64,000 nt of DNA, taken from assembly GCA_963585895.1 (NCBI GenBank), contig OY757915.1, positions 92,094,836-92,158,835 of the forward strand, read 5' to 3'. The position numbers and the translations under genes are program-made. Of the stretch, positions 32,053 through 43,734 are shown piece by piece (position 1 is the stretch's first letter; every line of letters begins with the position of its first letter). The notes under the pieces are model-generated. The model was not told the origin of the DNA. It worked only from the letters and a program-made list of their open reading frames with translations, and did not search any database. The stretch comes from Sepioteuthis lessoniana. Its lineage: Eukaryota > Mollusca > Cephalopoda > Myopsida > Loliginidae.

Positions 32053-32540
32053 GTGCACTATGATCCGGAGAGGTAGCACCTGAAAGAGTCCTATCTATAG
32101 GACAAATAGAACTGTTTGACATTTAAACTGTGTGTAAAAAAATTACTGATTTTGAATTAAATTATTAGTGATTCATAACAGTACTTGAAATCATTTAACT
32201 TTGGTGACATACTAAACTGAATTGTTTGGAATAGAACTGTGTGCCAACAAAAAACTGTGTACTTATGCAAAGCTGAATTGTTTTTTCCATTTAACTGTTT
32301 GTAAACAAAAAAAAACCGTATTCTAACGAATTCCTGAGAGGGAACAAGAAACTGTGTACTTATGCTAAACTGAATTGTTTGAAATAGAACTGTTTTTACG
32401 CTTAACTGTGTAATCGTATTATTTAGAAATAAGTGAAACTATTTAACTGTGTTAAAAAACATGAGCTCAGGCTCATTTCAAAATGTTATCTACAAAATGA
32501 GTTTATAGATCAAATATCTAATATAAAGTATAAAAAGGAT
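31495..32540 (+). repeat. Several overlapping L-repeat pieces in plus orientation
   Basis: Head pieces at 31500-31600, 31690-31845 and 31925-32105, the last interrupted by (CT)n at 32004-32050. A body then runs to about 32500 with AAACTGAATTGTTTGAAATA near 32365. They meet the minus-strand copy head to head at 31494. Confidence 0.72.
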
Positions 32541-32545
32541 CATTG

Positions 32546-32765
32546 GCCTTGTGGGTAGAGTGTTCGCCAATTGTCAGGGAGACCTGGTTTCAATCCCAGG
32601 TCACATCTTACTTTTAAAATGGTACTTGATACCTCCTTGCTTAGCACTCAGCAATACGTATCAAGGGTAATGTGGATTAATCCAAGGAAAGGAATAGCGC
32701 GCTCCCCGTCACCTTGGTGTAGTAGCTATTCAAAAGGGAGCCTTCAGGTCACCAAAAACAACTTA
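32546..32765 (+). repeat. SINE-C with L-type tail beside it
   Basis: tRNA-like head TTGTGGGTAGAGTGTTCGCC with B box GGTTTCAATCCCAGGTC; body GGTGTAGTAGCTATTC. AATGGTTGATATGCCATAAA follows at 32783, the tail of an L-repeat that the SINE split. Confidence 0.82.
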
Positions 32766-32824
32766 TAAAAGGATGACCTACAATGGTTGATATGCCATAA
32801 AACTAAACCAAACCAAACCAAAAT

Positions 32825-33335
32825 CCTATAAACTAATTACTGCGTTCAAACCCAAACGGAAAGCTTATAGTGTGCAATGGATGCTTGATGACGTTTCAAA
32901 ACCCATTGAATGACAATTATTTCTCATTTCTGAGTCGTTTGCGAAACGGAATTTCAACTTTTTTTTTTTGGTTCATGTCATTCGCTTCTATTTATTTGAC
33001 AAAACTTTTATTCCAGATCTGTTTTGTTACGTTTTTTGTTCCCATATTTTCGTTTGTCAGATGACAAAATTAAACAAATAAATAAAATAAATATTCTTTT
33101 TTAAAATTGAAAAAGGGAAATTTGTTTTTTCTTCCTCATTTCCTTCCGACCGACCCGATTTTTGAAAAGAGGCTTTGCTTCAAGACAATCCCCTAAAGTA
33201 AATCTTTTAAAAACGTTTGAAATTCAAAAAAAAAAAAAAAAAAAGAAAGAAAGAAAAAGAAAGAAGAACGCTATATTGACTGGAAAACAATACAGTAGCG
33301 TGAAAAGAGAACAAAATACAGAACGAAAAACGGGG
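32825..33335. other. Unassigned AT-rich stretch
   Basis: Contains an A-run at 33226-33245 and lysine-rich frames that are artefacts. Confidence 0.5.
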
Positions 33336-33337
33336 CT

Positions 33338-33360
33338 TTCTTCTTCTTCTTCTTCTTCTT

Positions 33361-33426
<66 letters not shown>
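33338..33426. repeat. (TTC)n(TTA)n microsatellite
   Basis: About 50 bases of TTC, then 38 of TTA. The TTA part is the inverted (TAA)n tail of the LINE-R that follows. Confidence 0.88.
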
Positions 33427-33427
<1 letters not shown>

Positions 33428-33757
33428 CTTTTCTAGTTTTTCACACCAGCATAAAACGATGGTTTCTCACTGGAGATTTTTGAGTGACAGCAAGTTTCCT
33501 TAAGTCTCAAGGACTCTTCTCAGTATTCTGACCGATTTCAATAACGCTGTAGTTTGGATAGGCTCTTCTCGTCCTGTTATTTCCAAGTTCTCCAGCCCCT
33601 GTACTAATGCTTTGGTGACTGTACTAAGAGCACCAATTACAATTGGTATAATTGTCACTTTCATGTTCCACAGTTTTTTTCAGTTCTCTAGCAAGGTCCC
33701 GGTACTTATCTTTCTTTTAGCTTCCTTTCAATTTTACGCTGTGGTCAGATGGGTTAT
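33427..33757 (-). mobile_element. LINE-R 3' end
   Basis: Plus: TTCTAGTTTTTCACACCAGC, then the antisense of the ILRRVLE, VIGA and K.W.MKV segments, ending at GCTGTGGTCAGATGGG and a further (TTA)n. Confidence 0.78.
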
Positions 33758-33807
33758 TATTATTATTATTATTAGAAGTAGTAATAGTTGTTGTTTTTGT
33801 TGTGGGA

Positions 33808-33848
33808 AGAGGAGGAGGAGGAGGAGGAGGAGGAGGAGGAGGAAGAGG
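33808..33848. repeat. (GGA)n microsatellite
   Basis: About 13 GGA units. Glutamate- or proline-run frames across it are artefacts. Confidence 0.9.
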
Positions 33849-34047
33849 AATACACAGCGAGATCTTGCAAAAACAGTGAAGAACCGTTTCATTGTAGATC
33901 AATTGACACCAAATCTTCACTAAACTCCGGCATTCTTTTTAGTATTCAAACAGTTTTCATTCTGTCGTCTGGGTGGTCTGGATTCATTCACTGGTCTCCT
34001 GTTTCCCGTCTCTGTTTCCAACCTTTTGGAACTGTTCTAAATTATTA

Positions 34048-34345
34048 TTATTATGCATACGAGTTTTCATGACAGTGTATCTGTTGGTCTTTCACTCGAG
34101 TCCGAGCGACAGCAAGTCTCCGCACATCTCCAGGACTCATCTCAGTATTCTGGCCGTTCTTAACAATGCTGTAATCTAGATGGTCACGATTCTTGCTCAA
34201 AGTTCCTGTTCTTCAAACCCTCTTTGCAAGCCTTTAGCGGCTGTTCCAAGTGCACCAACAACAATTGATATCACTGTCACCTTCATGTTCCCCGGCTTTT
34301 TTAGTTCTCTGGCAAGGTCCAAGTATTTGTCTATCTTCATCATTC
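34048..34345 (-). mobile_element. LINE-R 3' end
   Basis: Starts after (TTA)n. Plus carries ACGAGTTTTCATGACAGTG, CAGGACTCATCTCAGTATTC and AACAACAATTGATATCACTG, the same landmarks as other copies. Confidence 0.75.
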
Positions 34346-34745
34346 ATTTGTTTAGGCACAGTTAAATGATTCAACAGTTCTATTTCAAACAATTCAATTT
34401 AGCTTAAGTCATTTGTTTACACACAGTTTACATGTAAAACAGTTCTGTTTAACCCAGAGATAGAACCTTTTCTGGTGCTACCATTCCGGGCCAGAGTGGA
34501 CCTGGGAGCGATGTCAATGAAGTGGTTCTGTGCATTACCCAAAGCTCCAACATTACTGGAATCTCACCTTCAAATTTTTTAATGTCATATACATGACATT
34601 CGTTTGGATGGTCTTACCCCTCAGCAAAGATGCAGTCGGTGTATTTTATAGCCCTAGCCAACTGGGCCATCAGGACACTCATTGGGGGAGTCTTACCCCA
34701 CAGCAAAGATGCAGTCAGTGTATTTTATTTCCCTAGCCGACTGGG
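34346..34745 (-). repeat. L-repeat with duplicated end block
   Basis: Body from AGTTAAATGATTCAACAG, head CGATGTCAATGAAGTGG. The final block from ACATTCGTTTGGATGG to ACTGGGCC is repeated at 34674-34747 with about 85-90 percent identity. Confidence 0.8.
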
Positions 34746-34940
34746 CTGCCTATACCTGTGAGTAAATTAGTTGTATTCGATGGGAATACTTGATATTTTA
34801 TAACTGTAAGCAAACAAATGTCTATCGATTTAACATTGAACATATACTTTTGATTACAATCAGACGTTTAGAAATTAATCCAATTTCAGCATTAAATAAC
34901 CCTTAAGCAGTTAGCCTCCCGTTAAACAAATAGACCAAGT
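34746..34940 (+). repeat. Old L-type body fragment
   Basis: Phrases GTGAGTAAATTAGTTG and CAGCATTAAATAACCC, with an imperfect tail. Low identity. Confidence 0.45.
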
Positions 34941-35712
<772 letters not shown>

Positions 35713-35744
35713 TTGGATGCATATGTTTATAAACATACTTGAAT

Positions 35745-36035
35745 CAATTTACACAGCCCTTCCTCCACGGGCTGAATGTGATATAAGGTCAATTTTTATG
35801 CGGAGTAAGGCTGGTTTGAAGACAGAGTTTTCCTTTTCTTAGACTGGTTGCCATACAAATGCTAAGGAGCTAAGTCTATTCGACTTGCCCAGAGCTGAGA
35901 GAAGAACGGATTGATTAATATCTTTTCTAAAAACATTAGCGAGAAATGAAACGCAAACAAGCTCGTCCAGAGTTGAATTCGGATCGCCGATTTTATTTAC
36001 TACGACGATAACCGTTGCGCTAAACGTCCCTCACT
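35745..36035 (-). repeat. SINE-B
   Basis: Plus order: CCACGGGCTGAATGTGAT, GGTCAATTTTTATGCGGAG, GCCCAGAGCTGAGAG, CGTCCAGAGTTGAATTCG, CTACGACGATAACCG. Confidence 0.78.
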
Positions 36036-36189
36036 ATGTACGACATGCGTGAATATATAAAAACACATGTATGTATGTATGTATGTATGTATTGTAGCCA
36101 TTCGTTATGCTAAGAGCTCTTTAATAAAGTCCTATCATTATATTGTTTGTTTTTTTTTAATTTTCTTGTTATATGAAAGATATATGTTG

Positions 36190-36335
36190 ATGAGTCCCAA
36201 TGGCATAATTGTTCACGGACTGAACTTGGTATCGTAGAAAGCGAATTCAAGCTCCAGTCACGCTATTATGTTCACTTTTGGACTAAAACACTTGGGGAAG
36301 GTATTGAACCCTATAAATCTGTCGGTTTAATAATA
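36190..36335 (+). repeat. SINE-A, partial
   Basis: Head CCCAATGGCATAATTGTTC and TGGTATCGTAGAAAGCG, then CCAGTCACGCTATTATGTTC. It is cut at about AAATCTGTCGG by the following SINE-C. Confidence 0.7.
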
Positions 36336-36337
36336 AT

Positions 36338-36600
36338 ATTGGCCTAATAAGTAGAATGTTTGCCAAAGGTCTGGGAGACCGAGGTTCAATTCCAGTTCGT
36401 AACACACCAAAGACTTGCTTAGCATTCAGCACTATCAAGTGTAAACTGGAGCAATCCAGGGAATGAAGTAGCGCACTTCCCTACACTTCGGTGTAGTAGC
36501 TATTAAAAAGGGAGCCTTTGGGTCCCCTTCGACTAAGGTCGCCAACTTACTAAGTTGACTTAGGCAATAAAAATCCAACGGAAGTTGATATGTCATTAAA
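36338..36600 (+). repeat. SINE-C followed by SINE-A tail
   Basis: Head TGGCCTAATAAGTAGAATG, B box GAGGTTCAATTCCAGTTC and end GGTCGCCAACTT at 36550. The following AACGGAAGTTGATATGTCAT is a SINE-A tail, so the SINE-C probably split the SINE-A at 36190. Confidence 0.8.
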
Positions 36601-36755
36601 GAAAGAAAAATGATGTATTTGATCATTTTTGTTAGTTGATATTTTATAATGTACATTAAATTCTAATTTATCATTAGTTCTCGTTAATAAAATATCCAGG
36701 AAACGTAATTCATTTTTTGTTTCAGGTTTCAAAAAAGGATAGAGACAAGACATTA
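36600..36755 (-). mobile_element. Penelope-like element fragment
   Basis: Minus strand keeps KNELRFLDILLTRTNDKLEF, then NVHYKIST.K. This resembles the FLDVL..R.......VYRKP.HT segment that follows the catalytic core in Penelope-like reverse transcriptases. Only about 45 residues remain; the palm motif and the GIY-YIG endonuclease are absent. The matching gene family is recognised from one motif, so confidence is moderate. It supports the reading of the fold-backs as Penelope-derived. Confidence 0.5.
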
Positions 36756-36914
36756 TTACCGCTACAAACAGGCGTCGAATTCAATGAAAAGACACTTAAA
36801 AACATCGAGCCATTATCAGCAAAACAGAAATTTCATATTTAATTAAAGACGGAACTGAAATCGTGAATTCTGGTACACATCTAAATACATGTTCACTTAC
36901 TGATAAGTTTATCG

Positions 36915-37320
36915 GCATGGAAATAGCAACTAGAGTTCAAATCCTAGACAAAGTTTTTTGTATTTTACTTATGACCTTGTAAAAGACATGAATCTATAAG
37001 TTCTCCCCTACCCCGCCATAACTCATTTGCTGATAGTCTTTTTTAGCATTGTTAAGGCAACCAGCTTTGGAGAAGGAAAATTTAAACCAGCTGTAAAGTA
37101 AGTAAAGTTGACGACTGTAGTCGAGGGCAACCAGAAGGCTCCCTTTTCAATAGCTACTACATTGAGGTGTAAAGGAAGGCCCTACTCCTTTCCCTGGATT
37201 GCTCCACCTTACCCTTGATACGTACTTTATATTGCTGAGTGTTAAACAAGGAGGTCTCAAGAAACATTTTTAAAGTCTTTGATATGACCATAGGCGAACA
37301 CTCTATCCAGTAGGCCAATC
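36915..37320. repeat. SINE-B piece (+) joined to SINE-C (-)
   Basis: 36915-37088: plus SINE-B from AGAGTTCAAATCCTAGAC to GGAGAAGGAAAATTTAAACC. 37090-37320: minus SINE-C from AGTTGACGACTGTAGTCG to GGCGAACACTCTATCCAGTA. Confidence 0.75.
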
Positions 37321-37795
37321 TGTACTAGGTTTTAAAATTGACTTTCTCGGGTGTTTTGACAATTCAAAAAAAGTCGCTGCAATGAGTGTATTGGGGTCTT
37401 GGGGAAGTGCTCTAAAAACCTTTGATTTATTATCTTTTTCTGTTTCATTGTACACAGTTTCAGTTTCGGCTCTTCTTAGATAACCTCGGATCTCTACAGA
37501 TGTGTGTATGTACTCTTGGTGTAATGATTTTTGTCGTAGCAAATGATACGAGTTCAAATCCTGAATGAGGCGGTTTGCTTTTCATATAACGCTACTACTT
37601 TGGGAAAATCTATGCATCCAGTTATTCTACATTCAGCTATGGATAAATAGTAAGACAGACTGAGATATTTAACTTTGGTATGGCAACCAGTCTAGGAGAA
37701 GTAAAACTCTGACTTCAACCTTTTTAAACTCCTCTTCAAAAATAAGCCTTGTGTCATATTCTTCTCATGCAGAGAGTTTGGATAAACACATACAT
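37321..37795 (+). repeat. SINE-B after a short spacer
   Basis: The SINE starts near 37505 (TACTCTTGGTGTAATGATTT), has B box GAGTTCAAATCCTGAATG, and ends GCAGAGAGTTTGGATAAA. The 180 bases before it are unassigned. Confidence 0.75.
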
Positions 37796-37904
37796 CTTTT
37801 TTTTTTTTTTTCTCTATATTGTTATTTCTCAACATAGCTCTTTCAAAAGATATATAAATCTAATATAATCTAAAGATATATATAAATCTGTTCTATCAGC
37901 ACGA

Positions 37905-37970
37905 CTTGATATATATATATATATATATATATATTGAGAGAGAGAGAGATAGATAGATAAATAGATAGAT
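37905..37970. repeat. (TA)n(GA)n(GATA)n microsatellite
   Basis: Directly abuts the left terminal repeat of the mariner at 37974. Confidence 0.88.
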
Positions 37971-37973
37971 AGT

Positions 37974-38972
37974 TTGGGTGTAGAAGCAAAATATGGAATA
38001 ATTTAAAAACTTTTTTGTCTGATTAGTCCAATTTTTGAAAACCTAAATTTTCATGATTAATTCTATTATTCAAGCACTTTTTAAAATTAGAATTCAGCCC
38101 AATATGAGGTGGGTGTCCTCGTGGTGTAGTGGTTAAAGCCAAGGATTGTGGAATCATAGTAAGCAAGTTCGAATTTCAGTCGCGCTATTACGTTTACTTT
38201 CGGACAAATACCCTTGGTAAAGGTATGAACCTCCTTATCCTCCCAGCTATAGGTTAAATAGTACCACCACTTTTCTTCTAGAAGAATGGCTTTGGTATTA
38301 AATAACCTTCAAAGGTTGATATACCATCAAACAAACAAACCAAACTCAAAATGAGTGAGCAAGAAAAGAAACGATAAAAAAACTATGATTTGCTTAACGC
38401 CGAAATCAGGCTAAAGGTTCTCTGTCTACTGTATACAAAGCAAAGAAAATATTTTTACAGAAAAATAGCTTTTTAAGGAAAAGGGGACGTGAATGACTGA
38501 AACAAAACGAAAAAAAGGCTTTTTAACTGCCCTCAGTATGGCGATTAAGAAGGATCCCACGACGTCAATAAAAGAGCACGCTAATGAATTGAAAGTCCAC
38601 AGGAAAATTGTGAGGACGACAATTAAAGAAGATTTAAGCCTAGACATTAATTCCCTTGATTACGCTATATGGAACGTTACAGAAAACAAAGCAAATGCAA
38701 CTCCCCATACATATATTGATTCGTTTAGGACTGTTTATTGAGGAGTAATGGGATTAAATGTCGGAAGAATTTATTTTGATAGCATGAAAATCGTTTTGAA
38801 GGTGTGTTGATACAATAATTGAAAAAAAAAATGGTGGCCATATTGAGTAAATTTACATTGGCTATCTTCTTGTTTTGTTGTTTATTTTTGAAAAATTAAA
38901 CTTAATCTTTTTTTATAACAGTCATTTATTATTATACTAGAATATTCCTAATTTTGCTTCCGCACCCTGTAT
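37974..38972 (+). mobile_element. Mariner-type DNA transposon, decayed, split by SINE-A
   Basis: Left end GGGTGTAGAAGCAAAATATG mirrors the right end CCTAATTTTGCTTCCGCACC (38948-38967). Transposase remnant at 38493-38741 reads KKDPTTSIKEHANELKVHRK, then IKEDLSLDINSLDYAIWNV, the D-x-N-x-x-D-Y segment near a mariner catalytic aspartate. After 38725 another frame recovers EEFILIA...R.VDTIIEK with stops. The central catalytic part between the N-terminal helix-turn-helix and LDYAIW is deleted. Inactive. Confidence 0.85.
38107..38340 (+). repeat. SINE-A nested in the mariner
   Basis: Starts GGTGTCCTCGTGGTGTAGTG, B box AGTTCGAATTTCAGTCGC, tail AAAGGTTGATATACCATCAA. Mariner sequence resumes at AAATGAGTGAGCAAG; AATATGAG before and AAAATGAG after may be the target duplication. 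Confidence 0.85.
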
Positions 38973-39030
38973 GAACCCCCTTATCCTCCCAGCTATGGGT
39001 TAAATAGTACCACCATTTTTCTTCAAGAAG
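38973..39030 (+). repeat. SINE-A tail fragment
   Basis: TGAACCCCCTTATCCTCCCA to TTCTTCAAGAAG, joined directly to the mariner's terminal CCTGTA. Confidence 0.75.
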
Positions 39031-39198
39031 AAACAGTAAATTTACTCAATATTGCCAAAATATTGAGTAAATTTACTGTTTTGTGTCTATGATCTAATTT
39101 GATTGTTTATTTTTTTAAATTAAACTTAACCTTGTTTTATAACAGAGTCGTTTATTATTATACTAGAATATTCCTAATTTTGCTTCTGCACCCTATAT
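39031..39198 (+). mobile_element. Second mariner right end with a 23-bp perfect hairpin
   Basis: 39031-39053 and 39059-39081 are exact reverse complements (AAACAGTAAATTTACTCAAT...) with a 5-base loop. The sequence after it repeats the right end of the mariner at 38850-38971 to about 85-90 percent, ending CTTCTGCACCCTATA in (TA)n. Confidence 0.85.
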
Positions 39199-39943
39199 AT
39201 ATATATATAGAGAGAGAGAGAGTGAGTGAGAGAACGTGAAAGATAAAGAAGGAGTGAGAAAACAAGAAATGGAGTTGTATGTATGCGGTTATATATTCTT
39301 TTTACTTATTTTGATGAATTTAACACCCAATTCTTTTTTTAAAAAATTACAGGTCTTTTACAGAAGACTTTTAGGAATATTCTCTTCGAAATGAACCGAT
39401 TCCATTATTCCTTGGAGTATTCGGTCCGGAAATCTTAGATTCAATCGGTTCTTTATGGAAAGAAACAAAAAATTGTATCATACAATTCACTATTCCTCTC
39501 GTGTTCACTTCACCGACATTGACTCGCACTTCAATTTACATGTTCCCATTACGTCTTTTCTTTCTTTTTTACTTGTTTTTTTTTTTCTTTTATAAACCAT
39601 TAATTTTTTTTGAGTTTTGTTTTTTCACATTGCATCAACTTCCACATTTTTTAACATTTTCTTTCTTTCTTTCTTTCTTTCTTTGAACGCTTTTCATTCT
39701 TTATCATTTTTTTTATTCTACTTCTTATAACTTCCTTCTGTTTGCATTGAATTTTATAATAGTTTTCTGATAGACACTGTATTTAAAAAATTAACTTTCC
39801 TCTAAATTTTCATAATTTTTACATTTCAGCTACATCCTTTTTTCTTCCTTTTTTTGTTTATTAAATTTTTTTTTTTTTTGAATCTATCATAAATTCTTTA
39901 TTTCTTTATTTTCTTATTTATCTATTCATTTATTCTCTATTGA

Positions 39944-39993
<50 letters not shown>

Positions 39994-40279
39994 ATTTTTC
40001 TTTCTTTCTTTGCTTTGCTTTTTCTAATCTCTTCATGGTCTCTTTCATTCTTTTTTCCAACGAAGGTTTCTTTCTTTATCTATTTCTTTCTTTATTGATT
40101 TATTTGAACCATCGTTATAGTTTCATTGATGTCTTCTTTCAGTTTACTTTTTCTTTTCTTTATTACTAGCATCTTTATATTTTCATTAATTCTTCCCACG
40201 AGTCCTTTCTTTCTTTCTTTCTTTTAATCTCGCTTACAAAATGCCCGTCTGTTCCTTTCTTTTACTCTTTGCGTACATT

Positions 40280-40319
<40 letters not shown>

Positions 40320-40440
40320 ACTTTCTTTCTTTCTTTCTTTACTCGCATTCTGCTGATTATTACCCTCCTCTACCTCTCGAGAATTTTATTACATTTCTCC
40401 GTGAGGCCCTGACACCGTTTCTTTATTTATCATAAGTTTT
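39199..40440. repeat. T-rich (TTTC)n tracts
   Basis: (CTTT)n at 39660-39685, 39945-40020 and 40278-40340. The frames are artefacts. No gene seen. Confidence 0.75.
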
Positions 40441-41025
40441 CTTTTCTGAACTCAAGCATTAAAAATAAATAAATAAATAAAATTTATTCGAATTTTTATC
40501 GAGCAATGATTTTTTTAGCCCCCAAAAAGTGATTAAAACGTGATTAACTTAATGTAATCTTACCAGACGACAAAAAACGCAAAGGGATGTAACTCCGTAT
40601 TTCTTCTATTGGTTTCAGTTTTAATTTTTAAATATTTTTGAGGTTAATTTTTTTAGTTTGTACATTATCTTTTTTTTTTCCTATTTGTAATGTATACTTC
40701 ATCTTTTTTTAAAACCCTCTTTGGTTTAGTTTTGTCACTATTCTTTTATATTTGTCTGATTTTAGTCAGGTTACTGTTTTATTTTTTATTTTCTACTCAA
40801 AAATGAAAGAAATAATTTATGAATCAGCTTTCCCGCAAGGCAAGCAAAAGAAACTTCCCCGAAATATAAAGTTATGTGAGTCACACTTATCACGTGACTT
40901 GGAATTAAAAAAAAGAATACAAGAGGAAGAGGAGGAGGAGAGGAGGCAAAAATTCTTTGACAATAATCCCTCCCCGTGTTTCACATGCTGTCATACCTTT
41001 GCATGCATGTATGTGAGTAAGTATG
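40441..41025. other. Unassigned stretch with one Lys/Glu-rich frame
   Basis: A plus frame at 40752-41045 includes KLPRNIKLCESHLSRDLELK followed by glutamates. It has no start context, splice acceptor or family signature that I can defend. Composition is better than its neighbours, so an exon cannot be excluded. Confidence 0.25.
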
Positions 41026-41031
41026 TATGTG

Positions 41032-41065
<34 letters not shown>

Positions 41066-41094
41066 GAGTTGGTATATATATATATATATATACG
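41026..41094. repeat. (GATA)n and (TA)n microsatellites
   Basis: (GATA)n 41031-41065, (TA)n 41073-41092. Confidence 0.9.
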
Positions 41095-41525
41095 CGTGAA
41101 TATATAAAATCAACCAGAGAGAAAAATTTGAAGAGACTTAGGTTAAGTGAGTGGTAACATTGCCATATCGAGCTAAAGTAAGTTATTAATTGACTTCTGA
41201 AAGCAGACCGATTCTAAATTTTCGAATAACTCAACTGCACGAAGTTTCAGCCACTTTGAAAGTAAACTTGAGCAACTGGTGAGACAAAAATGAATCGTAT
41301 ATTTACGATCTAAGTGGTTGATTGATTGATTTTAACAGCATTTCCACCCATCTAGGATTATTAGATACCTGGAGGTTAGGAAATCACTTTCGTTGTACAT
41401 TTATATTCACATCTTCACGTAATCATTTCATGCCAGTTTTCTTTTTTTTCATTCACGTGTAAGATATCAAATATTCATTTCTCAGACAAATAAGTCGCAC
41501 ATATTTGGATGGCTCACAGTATTTC
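41095..41525. other. Spacer with an L-type relic
   Basis: TTGATTGATTGATTTTAACA then GAGGTTAGGAAATCAC (41325-41395) matches a segment at 62170-62240 that opens an inverted L-repeat. Otherwise unassigned. Confidence 0.4.
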
Positions 41526-41529
41526 TATC

Positions 41530-42045
41530 TAATAATATGACTGGTCAGGAAAAGTGATCCACTCGGAATTGTGCAAGAAATTGAAATGTGACCACACTAC
41601 CAATTGGTAAATGCTCAAACCAGAATCCGTCCTGGAAAATGTGACGCATAAAATTTTTTGGGACTTTGAGATACAAACAAATTACCTTTTCCCGACCTGA
41701 AGACCAGACCGAGAGAAGAAAAAAAAAGAGAACATGACATATAGTAGACTTTGCCGTCCCAGCGGACCACAAAGTGGAAATAAAAGAAAGCTAGTTGAGG
41801 GAAAAGTACTTGGACCTTGCCAGAGAACTAAAAATGCTATGGAACATGAGGTTCATCGTGATACTAATTGTGACTGGTGCACTTGAAATAGTCCATAAAG
41901 GCTTGGAAAAGGAGCAAGAAAAGTTGAAAATCGGAGGACAAATCGGGACCATCCAAAGTACAGCATTACTAAAATCGGCCAGAATACCGAGAAAAGTTCT
42001 GGTGACTTGAGGAGACTTGCTGTTAATCAGCCTCCAGTGAATGAA
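41530..42045 (+). mobile_element. LINE-R endonuclease region and C-terminus
   Basis: Broken frames: KLKCDHTTNW, PESVLENVTHKIFWDFEIQT, then the EYLDLARELKMLWNMRFIVI segment in an open stretch at 41795-42010. Stops and frameshifts throughout; no (TAA)n kept at its end. Confidence 0.78.
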
Positions 42046-42049
42046 CTAT

Positions 42050-42645
42050 GACCGTTGTGGAATAAGATGGTTACGGTGATACTAATTTTAGTTTTAAAAT
42101 TAGCAAATACTACTACGACTACTACAACTAATAATAATAATAATAATAATGACCATACGAACAAATGGTATATGCACAACTCAGCATATGTCATGGAGAA
42201 TGGCACACATAAACTTCTATGGGACTTTGACACACAAACGGATCTCCTAATTTCGTCCAAAAGACCAAACCTTATAATAATCAACAAAAGAAGACAACTT
42301 GTATAATTGTGGACTTTGCTGTTTCGGCTGATCACAGAATAAAACCGAAAGAAAGTGAAAAGAAGTATCTAGATCTTGCTAGGGAATTGAAAAAACTGTG
42401 GAACATGAAAGTGACAATTATACCAATCGTGATTGGTGCTCTTTGTACTGTCGCCAAAGGATTATTAAAGGGACTGGAGGACTTGGAAATAAAAGGAAAA
42501 GTGGAGACCATATAAACTACTGCATTATTGAGCACAGCCAGAATATTGAGAAGAGTCCTGGTGACTTGAGGAGACCTGCTGTCACTCAAAAAACCATCAT
42601 CTAACGCTGTTGTGAAAAACTCTCAAAAGAATAATAATAGTAATA
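42050..42645 (+). mobile_element. LINE-R copy with (TAA)n inside
   Basis: Pieces: a short unit ending in (TAA)n at 42128-42151, then HTNKWYMHNSAYVMENGTHK, LLWDFD.QTD and the RPN.III segment. A shifted frame then reads YLDLARELKKLWNMKVTIIP. Ends CTCTCAAAAGAATAATAATA. Confidence 0.8.
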
Positions 42646-43060
42646 ATAACGATTATTATTATTATTATTATAAAACGAGGTAGGATTAGATCGGACCAAG
42701 AAGTAAAATCCGCTAACAATGATGTGAAAAACTCTCAAGGAGTAAATAATGATAATAATAATAGTAATTTGTTTGCGCAGAGTTGCATAGTTTCAAACAT
42801 TCCCATCCAAAGCTATTATTTTTCAAACAGATCTCTTTGCCCCATGGATGGAGCCCTAAAAGATTCTGCCACTTCGGGTCAGAGTCGAACATGAAGCAAT
42901 TGCAGTTAATTGCAGTTAACGGGTACTCAACACTCTCCCGATCCTCAGAAAAGGATCCTACAAAGGAGAGTCCTATAAACCTAGGGAGACTTGCTGTCAT
43001 TCAGACTCCAGTGAAATCCCATCAGCTTACGATGGTTTGAACAACTCACAAGAAATATAT
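42646..43060. mobile_element. Mixed LINE-R and L scraps
   Basis: (TTA)n 42655-42672; a LINE-R end at 42715-42760 (GTGAAAAACTCTCAAGGAG); an L-head-like part at 42840-42950; LINE-R GGAGACTTGCTGTCATTCAG at 42985. Fragments under 150 bases each. Confidence 0.55.
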
Positions 43061-43254
43061 GTTTTCAAGTAAAAATTAGTATTGCAAAATAGTCATTTGT
43101 TTGCATATTATTCAAGTAAATAATAATAATCCTTTGTAAATAATTAGAATTTCAAATAACAATTCCTAATACAAATGATTTCCAGTTATACGGTATCATT
43201 TTATCGGTCAGGTCTGATTTCCATATTATCGATAGCCTATCGATAGCTGAAACG
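43061..43254. other. Unassigned spacer
   Basis: AT-rich, with ATCGATAG repeated near 43230. Confidence 0.5.
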
Positions 43255-43697
43255 CAGTTTCTTCCAGGCAGCAGTCGTGTCGATACTGCTGTATGGATGC
43301 ACTACTTGGACGCTAACTAAACGGCTGGAGATGAAGCTAGACGGCAATTACACAAGAATGTTGCGAGCAATATTGAACAAGTCCTGGTGGCAACACCCTA
43401 CAAGGCACCGACTATACGGCCACCAGCCTCCCATCACGAAATCTATCCAATTCAGACGAATCAGACATGCAGGACACTGTTGAAGCAGGGACGAGCTCAT
43501 AAGTGATGTATTCCTATGGACCCCCACATATGGCCGGGCAAAAGCAGGACGACCAGGTCGAACATACATACAGCAGCTATGTGAAGATACGGGATGTAGC
43601 CCTGAAGACCTGCCAGAGGCGATGAACGATCGGGAACAGTGGCGAGAGAGAGTCAGGGGTATCCGTGCCTGCGGCACGACATGATGATGATGATGAT
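43255..43697 (+). mobile_element. LINE-E 3' end, best preserved copy
   Basis: An open segment at 43277-43483 reads SILLYGCTTWTLTKRLEMKL, then MLRAILNKSWWQHP and SIQFRRIRHAGHC. One stop (TGA where other copies suggest TGG) is followed by RDELISDVFLWTPTYGRAKA and QQLCEDTGCSPEDLPEAMND, ending in (ATG)n at 43682-43697. This is the conserved end of an RTE-like endonuclease/reverse transcriptase; the catalytic domains are not included. 5' truncated insertion. Confidence 0.85.
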
Positions 43698-43734
43698 ATG
43701 GTATCAAGTATTCCTAACGAACACGAATGATCTT

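Noticed and set aside
33162-33503. 113-codon frame with Ser and Tyr runs
   Set aside because: Spans an A-run and (TTC)n(TTA)n; composition artefact.
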